The notes beneath the pieces are model-generated. The model was not told where the DNA came from and did not search any database. It worked only from the letters and a program-made list of their open reading frames with translations. The translations under genes were made by a program, and so were the position numbers. A stretch of DNA of 36,720 nucleotides from Euryarchaeota archaeon SM23-78 (GTDB lineage: Archaea > Nanobdellota > Nanobdellia > Woesearchaeales > SM23-78), in the NCBI GenBank assembly GCA_001595785.1, contig LSSJ01000003.1, positions 1 to 36,720 of the forward strand. Direction: 5' to 3'. This document shows positions 1-8,964 of this stretch, in pieces. Every line of letters starts with the position of its first letter. Position 1 is the stretch's first letter.

Positions 1-3000
1 CCAATACGACACAAACAACAACCACATATACAACAACTACTTCAACAACACAAACAACCACCAACTAGGAACAGGAAGCAACCACAAATGGAACACAACC
101 AAAAACCCAGGAACAAACATAGCAAATGGTCCATACATAGGAGGAAACTACTGGGGAGAACCTAATGTAACAGGGTTTAGTGATACTTGCAATGATAGTA
201 ATGCAGATGGGTTATGTGATACTGCTTATACTCTGGATGGCTCTAATATTGATTATCTTCCCCTGAGTCATGATTTTTTAGACCATGACAATGATGGTGT
301 TCCAACTATAACAGATAACTGTCCAGGTATCTATAATCCTAATCAAAATGATACTGATAGTGATGGAGTAGGTGATGTTTGTGATAATTGTGTTAAGAAT
401 TATAATCCAGGTCAGAACGATACTGATAGTGATGGCTTAGGCGATGTATGCGATGTTAGCTGTGGCCAGGTCCTAACCACCAGCCTTATTATGGAAAGCG
501 ATTTATTGAACTGCTCTGGTGATGGCTTAATCATGGGTGCTGATAATATAACCCTTGATTGTGATGGCCATCTTATTGATGGTGAGAATAGTAGCATTGG
601 GGTTGGTCTCAGCAATAGAATGGGTATTACCATCATGAACTGTAATGTTCAAGAATTCTTTAATGGTATTGAACTTGGAAACTCTGATAACAATATACTT
701 ATGGATAATACCTTGAGTTTATGTTATGATAATGCTATATTCTTTTATTCTAGCAGTAACAATACCATAATATCCAATGTGATTATTGATAACATAGGAA
801 ATTCTCTTAAGATTACAGGTTCAAGTAATTATAATGATATTATTGATAATCTTGCTTTGAACACTGGTGAAGGGGTTACCATCTATGATTCTCATCATAA
901 CAGTGTAATTAATAATAATTTTACAAACAACCTTCGGGGTGAAGGAACGCATCTTATAAATGCAAGTAATACCATTATTAAGAACAATATAATACATTCT
1001 AGTCAGAGGAATGGAATTCATCTAAGGTCATTCTCTGATTATAATAAAATTACAGATAATATAATTAGTCTAAATGGGGAGAACGGAATCTGGCTTGAAC
1101 TTTCTAGCAATAACAATATAATAAACAATAGTGCTCTTAACAATAGCCTTGATGGAGTCTCACTTGAAAACTCCAACCATAACAACATAACAAACAATAA
1201 TGCCTCTAATAATGTATTAAGCGGTATCAGGATTAGTTATTCAACTTATAACAATGTTACTAACAATTATCTTACAAATAATTTGGATGGAATAATATTC
1301 AACTATGCAGAAAATAATCTTATTAAAAACAACACTGCCTTGAACAGCACCCACCACGGCATTTCATTCTGGGAGTTTGATAACAAGTACAACACCATAG
1401 AAAACAATAACTGTTCACATAGCGGAGGCGCAGGGATTTATGTAGGTAAGAATAGCAGTTATAATATTATCAGGAATAACTTTGCTAATACAAATGACTG
1501 GGCAGGCATATATCTAACAGAAGAATCTTATGATAATGAGGTTTTAAGCAATACTGGGGAATCAAACAACTGGGCAGGAATATATTTAACAAATGCTCAT
1601 AACAACAAAATCTCAAACAACACTGCAGAATCAAATAACTGGGCAGGCATTTTATTACAACAAACTCATAATAATGAAATATTAAACAACAGTGTAGCCT
1701 TAAATGGTTTTTACGGCGGAATCTTCTTAGGATACAATTCCTCAAACAACACTGTATCCGGGTGCACTGCACATAATAATAATATTGGCATACGGTTTTT
1801 TATGGCTTTTTCTAATAACAGATTAATCAATAATAAAATCTATTCTAATTACTGGGGCATCCTGTTTCATGACAGCCCTAACACTTATATGAGGAATAAT
1901 AACATACATAACAACACATATAACTTTGTTGGTGGAAGCACCAGCTATGGGATAATAACTGATTTCTACCAAGACATAGACACCTCTAACACTGTTAATG
2001 GAAAGCCCATATATTACTGGGTTGAGAGTAGCAATACTCAAATCCCTAGCGATGCAGGCTATGTAGGCCTTGTGGCATGTGATAATATATCAGTTAAGAA
2101 CCTTGTGCTAGAATATAATGGTGAAGGAATCTTCCTGGCAGGCACCAATAACTCAGAGATAACAGGCAACACTCTCAGGAATAATGGCGGAGGAATGACT
2201 ATTTACACAGCTTCTAATAACAGAATAGAAAATAACATTATTTTAGAGAATGGTCAGGGAATAAGCGCATGGAGAGGCTCAAATAATAATATTATAGCCA
2301 ACTGCAACATAAGCAACAACTATGGTACTGCCATCAGTTTTAGATTCTCTATGAACAAGACGAACAACAACAATGCCCTGACCAACAACACAATAAATTC
2401 TAATGCAGGGAATGGTATTTACTCTCAAAACTCAACATTCATTCTTAACTTAAACACTGTGTGTAATAACACCAACGCAGACCTTTACTCTGATGACTGG
2501 TTAAATAGCACAGGAGATAATAATACTTGTAACAATGCAGATGGATGGAGAGATGAGGGAATAGAGAGCTCATGTACTTACAGGTGTGACCAAAGCCTGT
2601 GTGACTCTGACAATGATTATTATACAAGAGATATTTGCATGGGCACAGACTGTAATGATAATGATGCATCAATCAATCCTAATGCTACAGAAATCTATTG
2701 TAATGGTGTTGATGAGGATTGTGATGAAATAGATTATTGTACTTGTGTTGATAATGATGGAGATGGCTCTTATGCCCAGATTATAGGCTGCCCAACAGGC
2801 AGTGATTGTAATGATAATAATTCAGGCATATTCCCCGGAGCCCCTGAGATTGATTGTAATGGTATTGATGAGGATTGCAATGGAAAAGACCAGTGTTTCT
2901 GCATAGATAATGATTATGATGGTTTTAACCAGAGTTATGCTGGTTGTGGAATACCTGATTGCAATGATAATAACACTAATATTAATCCTGGAGTTCCAGA

Positions 3001-5395
3001 GGTTTATTGCAATGGAATAGATGATAACTGCAGTGGAGTAGATGAGTGTGGTTGTGTTGATAATGATGGGGATGGATTTAATATAAGTACACTTACCTGC
3101 CCAATCGGCACAGATTGTAATGATGATAATATAAATATACATCCTAATGCAACTGAGATTTGTAATAAAATTGATGATAATTGTAACGGAGAGATAGATG
3201 AAGAGTGTCTTTACAGCTGTTCATTTGACTATCAGTGTAAACGAGTAGGCCTTGGCAGGGAATGCATTAATAATTTTTGTGTGTGCCCTAATGGAGAATT
3301 AAGTGTCAGAGGTCAAACTATATGTGACCCAGTTGGAGTTCCAAGTGACACAGATTGCACACAGGGATGGCCTGCACATGAGGGTGATGATATATCAATA
3401 AATGAATGGAACTTTGCTTGTGATTTGTTTGAGGTCACAAGAGATGATTTATTAGTATATGCAGAAGAAGCAAGGGATTGTTGTATGGCAGCAGTAGGCT
3501 CAGGTTCTGCAGCAGGGTGTCATAGATATTTCAGAACTGCAGCTTACTATTCAGGTCTTGTAAGATATTATCATGGACGCCCATATTATAATATTAATTA
3601 TTACACCTTTAAGAAATGCGTTGGTTTATATCATTTTTATGGTAATGGTCCTGCAGCAGAATACATGCAGAGGTACTATGGTCAAGAAATTAACTGTAGA
3701 GAGTGTATAAGACGTTACGGAGTAACATATTGTAGTGCGCGCTGTTCATGCTATGATAGAAGGCATGCAGCAACCCGCTATATTTCATGCCAGGGAGCTG
3801 TAGGACAACCTAGGGGCTGGGCATCTGATACTGATATGAGTCAAAACAGTTGTTATTTCTCAGACCTGCCAGCCCATGCATCAATTAATATACTGTCCAC
3901 AGGAACATGTGTTGATTATTCCGTAGCATTAACCACCTTGTTAAGAATGTCTGGGTATAAAGCAAATGAAATTCTTAGTGTAATTGGTCAAGGGCATGCA
4001 TACAATATGATTAGGTGGCCTGGGGATTATTATTATACAATAATAGACACTACAGGAAATATGAATGGTTATATGCCAGGCGATGTGCCTCAAACTGGTT
4101 GGAGGAATCCTCAAACTGGCATTAGTGGTTACTGTTACTATTATTCATGTACAAATGATAAAGTAGGAGCAATGTATTGCCCTCCAACAGATCTTGTTTA
4201 TGGTTGTGATCCTAGACATGCTCCTCCACCAACATCTTCAGCATCTAGTATAATAACAGCTGATTACTATGGCTCGGCTGCAGAAGAATCTCCGCTAAAT
4301 AACCACATACCATTGAATTATACTCTGAACTCAACCTCAGCCTTTGAATTTGGCATTAATGCCACTCGAACAGTTTATGAAGATATCTTTATCGGGCAGA
4401 TAGCAACTGTTAATATAACCATAGAGAATCATAATGATACACCCATAAATATTACAGTGAATGAGATGATAATAGGAGCAGAAGTGTACCAAAACCTGAA
4501 CATCCTATATGCTGGTGATATAATTGCTATGCAACCATCATATCTATCATTTGAAGCCCTAATCCCCGCGCATGACAAAGCATCTTTTATGTATAGATTA
4601 AAACCTTATACAATAGGAGCTTATATCTATGGTTTAACAGAGATTTATGTGAATAATATGAATCTTAGTTTCTCCATACCCTCACAAATAACAGCGGTGA
4701 AATGTGTGTCAAATGGAATATGTGAAGCACAAAATGGTGAAAACTATCTGACCTGCTCACAGGACTGTACTGGTGCTGCACAAGATGGAATCTGTAATCC
4801 AATTGTTGATGGCCAGTGCGACCTAGACTGCATGGATGGAGTGGACACAGATTGTTATTTGAATATGAGTATTACTCTGAGTCCTGGCTGGAACCTGATA
4901 AGCCTGCCATTACAACCCCTGAATTATTCAGTATCTCATGTTATTAAGGATTTATCTGGCCAAATCATTGTTTGGTATTATAATGCTAGTACTAATGCAA
5001 GTATTAATAGGTGGACTCTTTATGATACTGATGCTCCTTTTCCCTGGCTGAATACTCTGCAAGAAATGGGTTATGGAAATGCTTACTGGCTATATTCTAA
5101 CTTGAATCAGAACCTAACTATATGGGGATACTTAATAAGAGACCACACCATGACCCTGGAACCTGGCTGGAATTTTGTTGGCTATAACAGTTCAACTGTT
5201 GATATGCCAACTCCTATCGTCAACTTAACCCCTCCAATAGTGGTATGGGCTTACTACGCAGAACTCCCACCGCTTGATAGGTGGAAAATATATGACACAG
5301 AAGCTCCTTTCCCCTGGCTGAACACCCTGAAGAACATGACTGCTGGCAAAGGCTACTGGATGAAATCAGATTTAGAGCAGAATTGGACTATATAA
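1..5395 (+). CDS. Giant secreted beta-helix / metal-binding-repeat / transglutaminase-like surface protein (5' end off the window)
   Basis: The reading frame is open from base 2 with no stop before TAA at 5393-5395. The ATG at 491 is therefore internal and the N-terminus lies left of the window. Domains in order: a NosD-like end of a beta-helix (GNYWGE, about 140-165); thrombospondin-3 calcium-binding repeats (about 280-450); a long Asn-rich right-handed beta-helix with repeated NN-I-NN coils (about 490-2500); four tandem putative metal-binding (MopE-type) repeats of about 51 residues with DCNDN and CNGIDEDC signatures (2590-3215); a Cys-rich helical stretch; a transglutaminase-like domain with Cys at 3908, His at 3995 and Asp at 4046; a CARDB/Ig-like stretch (4370-4690); a NGICE...CSQDC motif; and a C-terminal duplicated GWN/APFPWLNTL module (4886-5392). 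No C-terminal membrane helix is seen. It is probably an adhesin or surface-layer component. The transglutaminase-like fold could crosslink or cleave protein; which of these it does is inference. Confidence 0.9.
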   Translation, partial: QYDTNNNHIYNNYFNNTNNHQLGTGSNHKWNTTKNPGTNIANGPYIGGNYWGEPNVTGFSDTCNDSNADGLCDTAYTLDGSNIDYLPLSHDFLDHDNDGVPTITDNCPGIYNPNQNDTDSDGVGDVCDNCVKNYNPGQNDTDSDGLGDVCDVSCGQVLTTSLIMESDLLNCSGDGLIMGADNITLDCDGHLIDGENSSIGVGLSNRMGITIMNCNVQEFFNGIELGNSDNNILMDNTLSLCYDNAIFFYSSSNNTIISNVIIDNIGNSLKITGSSNYNDIIDNLALNTGEGVTIYDSHHNSVINNNFTNNLRGEGTHLINASNTIIKNNIIHSSQRNGIHLRSFSDYNKITDNIISLNGENGIWLELSSNNNIINNSALNNSLDGVSLENSNHNNITNNNASNNVLSGIRISYSTYNNVTNNYLTNNLDGIIFNYAENNLIKNNTALNSTHHGISFWEFDNKYNTIENNNCSHSGGAGIYVGKNSSYNIIRNNFANTNDWAGIYLTEESYDNEVLSNTGESNNWAGIYLTNAHNNKISNNTAESNNWAGILLQQTHNNEILNNSVALNGFYGGIFLGYNSSNNTVSGCTAHNNNIGIRFFMAFSNNRLINNKIYSNYWGILFHDSPNTYMRNNNIHNNTYNFVGGSTSYGIITDFYQDIDTSNTVNGKPIYYWVESSNTQIPSDAGYVGLVACDNISVKNLVLEYNGEGIFLAGTNNSEITGNTLRNNGGGMTIYTASNNRIENNIILENGQGISAWRGSNNNIIANCNISNNYGTAISFRFSMNKTNNNNALTNNTINSNAGNGIYSQNSTFILNLNTVCNNTNADLYSDDWLNSTGDNNTCNNADGWRDEGIESSCTYRCDQSLCDSDNDYYTRDICMGTDCNDNDASINPNATEIYCNGVDEDCDEIDYCTCVDNDGDGSYAQIIGCPTGSDCNDNNSGIFPGAPEIDCNGIDEDCNGKDQCFCIDNDYDGFNQSYAGCGIPDCNDNNTNINPGVPEVYCNGIDDNCSGVDECGCVDNDGDGFNISTLTCPIGTDCNDDNINIHPNATEICNKIDDNCNGEIDEECLYSCSFDYQCKRVGLGRECINNFCVCPNGELSVRGQTICDPVGVPSDTDCTQGWPAHEGDDISINEWNFACDLFEVTRDDLLVYAEEARDCCMAAVGSGSAAGCHRYFRTAAYYSGLVRYYHGRPYYNINYYTFKKCVGLYHFYGNGPAAEYMQRYYGQEINCRECIRRYGVTYCSARCSCYDRRHAATRYISCQGAVGQPRGWASDTDMSQNSCYFSDLPAHASINILSTGTCVDYSVALTTLLRMSGYKANEILSVIGQGHAYNMIRWPGDYYYTIIDTTGNMNGYMPGDVPQTGWRNPQTGISGYCYYYSCTNDKVGAMYCPPTDLVYGCDPRHAPPPTSSASSIITADYYGSAAEESPLNNHIPLNYTLNSTSAFEFGINATRTVYEDIFIGQIATVNITIENHNDTPINITVNEMIIGAEVYQNLNILYAGDIIAMQPSYLSFEALIPAHDKASFMYRLKPYTIGAYIYGLTEIYVNNMNLSFSIPSQITAVKCVSNGICEAQNGENYLTCSQDCTGAAQDGICNPIVDGQCDLDCMDGVDTDCYLNMSITLSPGWNLISLPLQPLNYSVSHVIKDLSGQIIVWYYNASTNASINRWTLYDTDAPFPWLNTLQEMGYGNAYWLYSNLNQNLTIWGYLIRDHTMTLEPGWNFVGYNSSTVDMPTPIVNLTPPIVVWAYYAELPPLDRWKIYDTEAPFPWLNTLKNMTAGKGYWMKSDLEQNWTI

Positions 5396-5452
5396 ATGAC
5401 TAATCAAATAATATAAAAATCAATAAATGATTACCATTAGACAATAGAAAAC

Positions 5453-5461
5453 ATTTAAATA
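5453..5461 (+). promoter_or_regulatory. TATA box of the second surface-protein gene
   Basis: The sequence ATTTAAATA is preceded by purine-rich GAAAAC (5447-5452), which fits an archaeal BRE plus TATA element. Transcription would start near 5480-5485, giving a leader of about 25 nt that carries the G-run used as ribosome binding site. The element CCATTAGACAA lies just upstream (5434-5444) and recurs before the next surface gene. Confidence 0.55.
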
Positions 5462-5491
5462 CTACTGTATTTTCCTTTTATTCTTTATATT

Positions 5492-5501
5492 GGTGGGGGG
5501 G
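5492..5501 (+). promoter_or_regulatory. G-rich Shine-Dalgarno that points to a non-canonical start
   Basis: GGTGGGGGGG is complementary to the CACCUCC-type end of 16S rRNA. It sits five bases ahead of an in-frame ATT at 5507. No ATG, GTG or TTG occurs in frame at this spacing; the first canonical in-frame start is TTG at 5570, inside the end of the signal peptide. The site decides in favour of a start near 5507, unless the run of seven Gs is miscounted. Confidence 0.45.
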
Positions 5502-5506
5502 TCAGA

Positions 5507-8500
5507 ATTAATAAGAAAGGCATATTACTTGTAATCTTTCTATTTTTAATTGTTCTAAGCACCTATGCATTGGCTCAGAGTAGTACGTGTAGTTCTTGTA
5601 GTGAGTGTAATGAGTTAATAGCTGCTGGTTATGATAGAATAGGCCTTTCCAATGATATTCTTAATCATTCAGGAGATTGCATAAGCCTTAATGGAAATAA
5701 TATCATCTTTGACTGCCAGGGACACACTATTGCTGGGGACTGGCCCTTTGATGTGGACACAGGGATTTTTGTTAGTGGTAAGAATAATATTGTTCAGAAC
5801 TGTAATATTGGCTTTTTCTTTTTTGGAATATGGCTTTCCCATGCTGAATTAAACAACATTACTAACAATACTCTTATGTTTAATGGATATGTGGGTTTGG
5901 TTCTAACTGAATCACCTTACAATGGGATTACTTCAAACAATATTAACTTTAATATTTATGGTGTTGGCATGTTGAACTCTAATAATAATCATTATACTTC
6001 CAATGTGATGTGTGCAAATCTTTTCTCTGATATCTGGGTAGGGAATTCAAACAACTGTGTAGGAACTAACAATACCTGTTATAATGCGTATAACTGGAAT
6101 GATAAAGGTGCAACTGATTGTACTTATCTGTGCTGCTTGAATCCCTATGACAACATGGTGCTTACCAAGGATACCAAGCTGTGTAAGGGAACCAGCTATG
6201 TTAATGATACCAATGACGATGGGCTTATTATCATAAACAAGTCAAACATAGTGCTTGATTGTAACAATGCTTCTATTATTGGTAACAGGAATGGTAAAGC
6301 GATTTATAATAATGGCTTTGATAATGTAACTATAAAAAATTGTAATATTAGCTCTTATGATGTTGGCATTGAAGTCTTGAATTGTAAGAATAACAATCTG
6401 ACTAATAATTATGCAGAGTCTAATGGGCGTGGCATTGTACTTGATAATGTTAATGATAGTCATCTTTGGTATAACACCATAAGATACAGTCATTATGATG
6501 GAATACACCTCTTTAATTCAAGTAATAATCTGCTTGACTGGAATGAGGCTTGTGCTAATGTTGAGGCCGATATTCGCATGCAAGGAGGGGGAGCTAATGA
6601 TGGAGCAGAAAATGAGTGTAACAGAACCTTTGGCTGGGATGATCAAGGAATGGTAGGATGCACTCATGAGTGCACTTTATGCGATGACTTTGACAAAGAT
6701 GGTGTGTGTGATTCAGATGACAATTGCAAAGTTATTTCTAATCCTGACCAAAATGATTCTGATGGCATCCGCCAAAGTTATATGATAAGTTACTGGGAAT
6801 TTAATGAGGGTAGTGGCACTATTGCTGCTGATTCTATTGGCACAAGCAATGGAACTCTTATGAATGGACCTGCCTGGACCAGTGGTAAGATTAAATCTGG
6901 TCTTCGCTTTGATGGTTTTGATGATTATGTAAGCACTCCTTTAAGTATTAACCAATCAGGTTCAACTAATATAACCATGATGATGTGGGTCTATCCTATT
7001 AGTAATTCATCTGGCAGACACCAAGTAATAAGCACAGATAATGGTGGCTATGATTGGTCTGTTCTGCGAGATGGCAGCACTTGGCATGTTTTTACAGGAG
7101 AACTGAGCAGAAGCACAGGTTTTAGTATTGATTTAAATCAATGGCAACACCTGGCTGCTGTTTTTATTCCAGGCACAGGTGTGAGGTTCTATAAAGATGC
7201 AGTAGAAGTAAACATATCTTACATTGATGTGGATACAAGTTATGATGTCATTGAGATTGGAAGGAATCATGGCTATGGAGAATACTTTGATGGAAGGATT
7301 GATGAGGTAGCAATATATAACAGGGCATTAACCAAGGATGAGATTTATGAGTTATACTCAAGGAGTCAGACTCCAACAGATTATAGCTACCTTGGTGATG
7401 GATTTGGTGATGTGTGTGATAATTGTCCTAGTGCTTACAACCCTGACCAGTATGACTTTAATGGCAATGGCATTGGCAATGCCTGTGATACTTGCTGGAC
7501 TGTGTTCTGGGCCACAACCACCACTGATAGTGATGGGGATTGTGACTTGCTAAAACTCGATTCTAGTTACTGGGATGGTACCAACTGGTTACAAGACCCA
7601 AGCTGTGGTGATGATTGTGATAACTGTCCTAATGATTCTAATCCTTATCAAAAGGATTCTGATTCAGATTTTTATGGAGATGTATGTGATAATTGTAAAT
7701 ATATCAGCAATCAGAATCAAGCAGATTATGATAATGATGGTGTAGGAGATGTGTGTGATAATTGCTGGTTAAAGTATAATCCTAGCCAGTTGAATTCTGA
7801 TGGGGATAAGTATGGGAATGCTTGTGATACTTGTCCATATCTTACTCATCCTTATCAGGTGGACTATGATAATGATACCTTAGGAGATCTGTGTGATAAT
7901 TGCCCAGGAGTAGCTAACACTAACCAAAGTGATAGTGATGGTGATGGCATAGGTGATGCTTGTGATAACTGTCCTTTGAATTCCAGTACTAACCTGGCAA
8001 ATGTGGATGGTGATAAATGGGGTGACTTATGTGATAACTGCAAGAAAAAAGCTAATGATGACCAGAATGACACTGATAGTGATGGTGTAGGAGATGCCTG
8101 TGACTGTAGTGATGGTGTTAAAGGGGCTTATGAGAGTGGGGTTGATTGCGGGGGAAGTTGTCCCTCAAAATGCATTGATTGCTTTGCAGATGCAGGCTAT
8201 GGTGATGAAGAGGATGCTGATTATTTTGCTCTGGGTAGTTCTGCAGTCAACAATGCTGCAGTCCAAGCCTTAAAAGAGTATGCTAATTGGAAAAACATAA
8301 GTGTAAACAGCCTGGACACTAGTGATGAATATATAGAGGTGGTTTCCTGGTATGTGGCTAATCATACAGAGTGGACTTCTGACGACGATGATTGTGATAT
8401 ATGTGCTGGTGAAGGAGTGATATATGCTGATGACTTGATAACCTCTACCTCTGATAGATGCTCTAAGGATTATTGCGGTGATTGTGAAGACCATGCTATT

Positions 8501-8887
8501 TTAAGAACAGCCTTGCTAAGAACCTTGGGTGTTAGCTGGAAGTGTGTTTTCTGTGCTGATCATTATGAAAAAAGTTGTCCCAAGAATGATAAGGGCAAGA
8601 AGAGTGGTGGTCATACCTTTAATGTTGTTTTGTATCAGAGCAAGTACAGAATAATGGATTATCATCCTATTGGTGAAAAGTATTTCACCACTCCTGCCTG
8701 GTGTGCTCATGAACCTATTGATAATATATGGAATGACAGGGTTGGTGAGTACTGGTGCAAGGGTTGGCCTGGTTTTATTTGTTCAGACACCAACCCTGCC
8801 TCTTATACTTATAATTATCCTGGAAACCCTAGTTGCCCTTCTACGGGCTATTCCCATGATACTTATTACGAGAACAAATGTCCATAA
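5507..8887 (+). CDS. Secreted beta-helix / thrombospondin-3 / LamG / transglutaminase-like surface protein
   Basis: The start is placed at ATT 5507 because the frame upstream of TTG 5570 encodes a clear signal peptide (INKKG, a hydrophobic ILLVIFLFLIV core, then YALAQ) with a Shine-Dalgarno at the right distance. Domains in order: an Asn-rich beta-helix in two blocks (about 5640-6080 and 6180-6600); one thrombospondin-3 unit (6690-6765); a LamG-like jelly roll (about 6783-7365, starting YWEFNEGSG and ending DEVAIYNRAL); a run of thrombospondin-3 calcium repeats (7390-8105); a Cys-rich ESGVDCGG hinge; and a C-terminal transglutaminase-like domain with Cys at 8483 (GDCEDHA), His at 8612 (GGHTFN) and Asp at 8657 (IMDYHP). 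It lacks the GWN module found in its neighbours. It is probably surface-exposed; LamG and beta-helix parts suggest glycan contact. The enzymatic activity is inferred from the triad only. Confidence 0.88.
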   Translation: MNKKGILLVIFLFLIVLSTYALAQSSTCSSCSECNELIAAGYDRIGLSNDILNHSGDCISLNGNNIIFDCQGHTIAGDWPFDVDTGIFVSGKNNIVQNCNIGFFFFGIWLSHAELNNITNNTLMFNGYVGLVLTESPYNGITSNNINFNIYGVGMLNSNNNHYTSNVMCANLFSDIWVGNSNNCVGTNNTCYNAYNWNDKGATDCTYLCCLNPYDNMVLTKDTKLCKGTSYVNDTNDDGLIIINKSNIVLDCNNASIIGNRNGKAIYNNGFDNVTIKNCNISSYDVGIEVLNCKNNNLTNNYAESNGRGIVLDNVNDSHLWYNTIRYSHYDGIHLFNSSNNLLDWNEACANVEADIRMQGGGANDGAENECNRTFGWDDQGMVGCTHECTLCDDFDKDGVCDSDDNCKVISNPDQNDSDGIRQSYMISYWEFNEGSGTIAADSIGTSNGTLMNGPAWTSGKIKSGLRFDGFDDYVSTPLSINQSGSTNITMMMWVYPISNSSGRHQVISTDNGGYDWSVLRDGSTWHVFTGELSRSTGFSIDLNQWQHLAAVFIPGTGVRFYKDAVEVNISYIDVDTSYDVIEIGRNHGYGEYFDGRIDEVAIYNRALTKDEIYELYSRSQTPTDYSYLGDGFGDVCDNCPSAYNPDQYDFNGNGIGNACDTCWTVFWATTTTDSDGDCDLLKLDSSYWDGTNWLQDPSCGDDCDNCPNDSNPYQKDSDSDFYGDVCDNCKYISNQNQADYDNDGVGDVCDNCWLKYNPSQLNSDGDKYGNACDTCPYLTHPYQVDYDNDTLGDLCDNCPGVANTNQSDSDGDGIGDACDNCPLNSSTNLANVDGDKWGDLCDNCKKKANDDQNDTDSDGVGDACDCSDGVKGAYESGVDCGGSCPSKCIDCFADAGYGDEEDADYFALGSSAVNNAAVQALKEYANWKNISVNSLDTSDEYIEVVSWYVANHTEWTSDDDDCDICAGEGVIYADDLITSTSDRCSKDYCGDCEDHAILRTALLRTLGVSWKCVFCADHYEKSCPKNDKGKKSGGHTFNVVLYQSKYRIMDYHPIGEKYFTTPAWCAHEPIDNIWNDRVGEYWCKGWPGFICSDTNPASYTYNYPGNPSCPSTGYSHDTYYENKCP

Positions 8888-8910
8888 ACTGTTAGTAAAC
8901 TATCAGATTC

Positions 8911-8956
8911 AACCATTAGACAAAACAAAACCATTAGACAAAAAGGAAAACATCAT
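8911..8956 (+). repeat. Tandem 15-nt direct repeat upstream of the 3363-residue protein gene
   Basis: AACCATTAGACAAAA occurs at 8911-8925 and again at 8929-8943, an 18-nt period, and is followed by GGAAAACATCAT. The 76-nt gap between the two genes shows no convincing TATA box, so the downstream gene may be read through from its neighbour or use a weak promoter. The same core (ACCATTAGACAA) stands at 5433-5444. Confidence 0.6.
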
Positions 8957-8964
8957 AGAAAAAA

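Noticed and set aside
491-5395. Gene start at ATG 491 for the first surface protein
   Set aside because: The same frame is open back to base 2 and encodes beta-helix and thrombospondin-3 repeats, so the ATG is internal.
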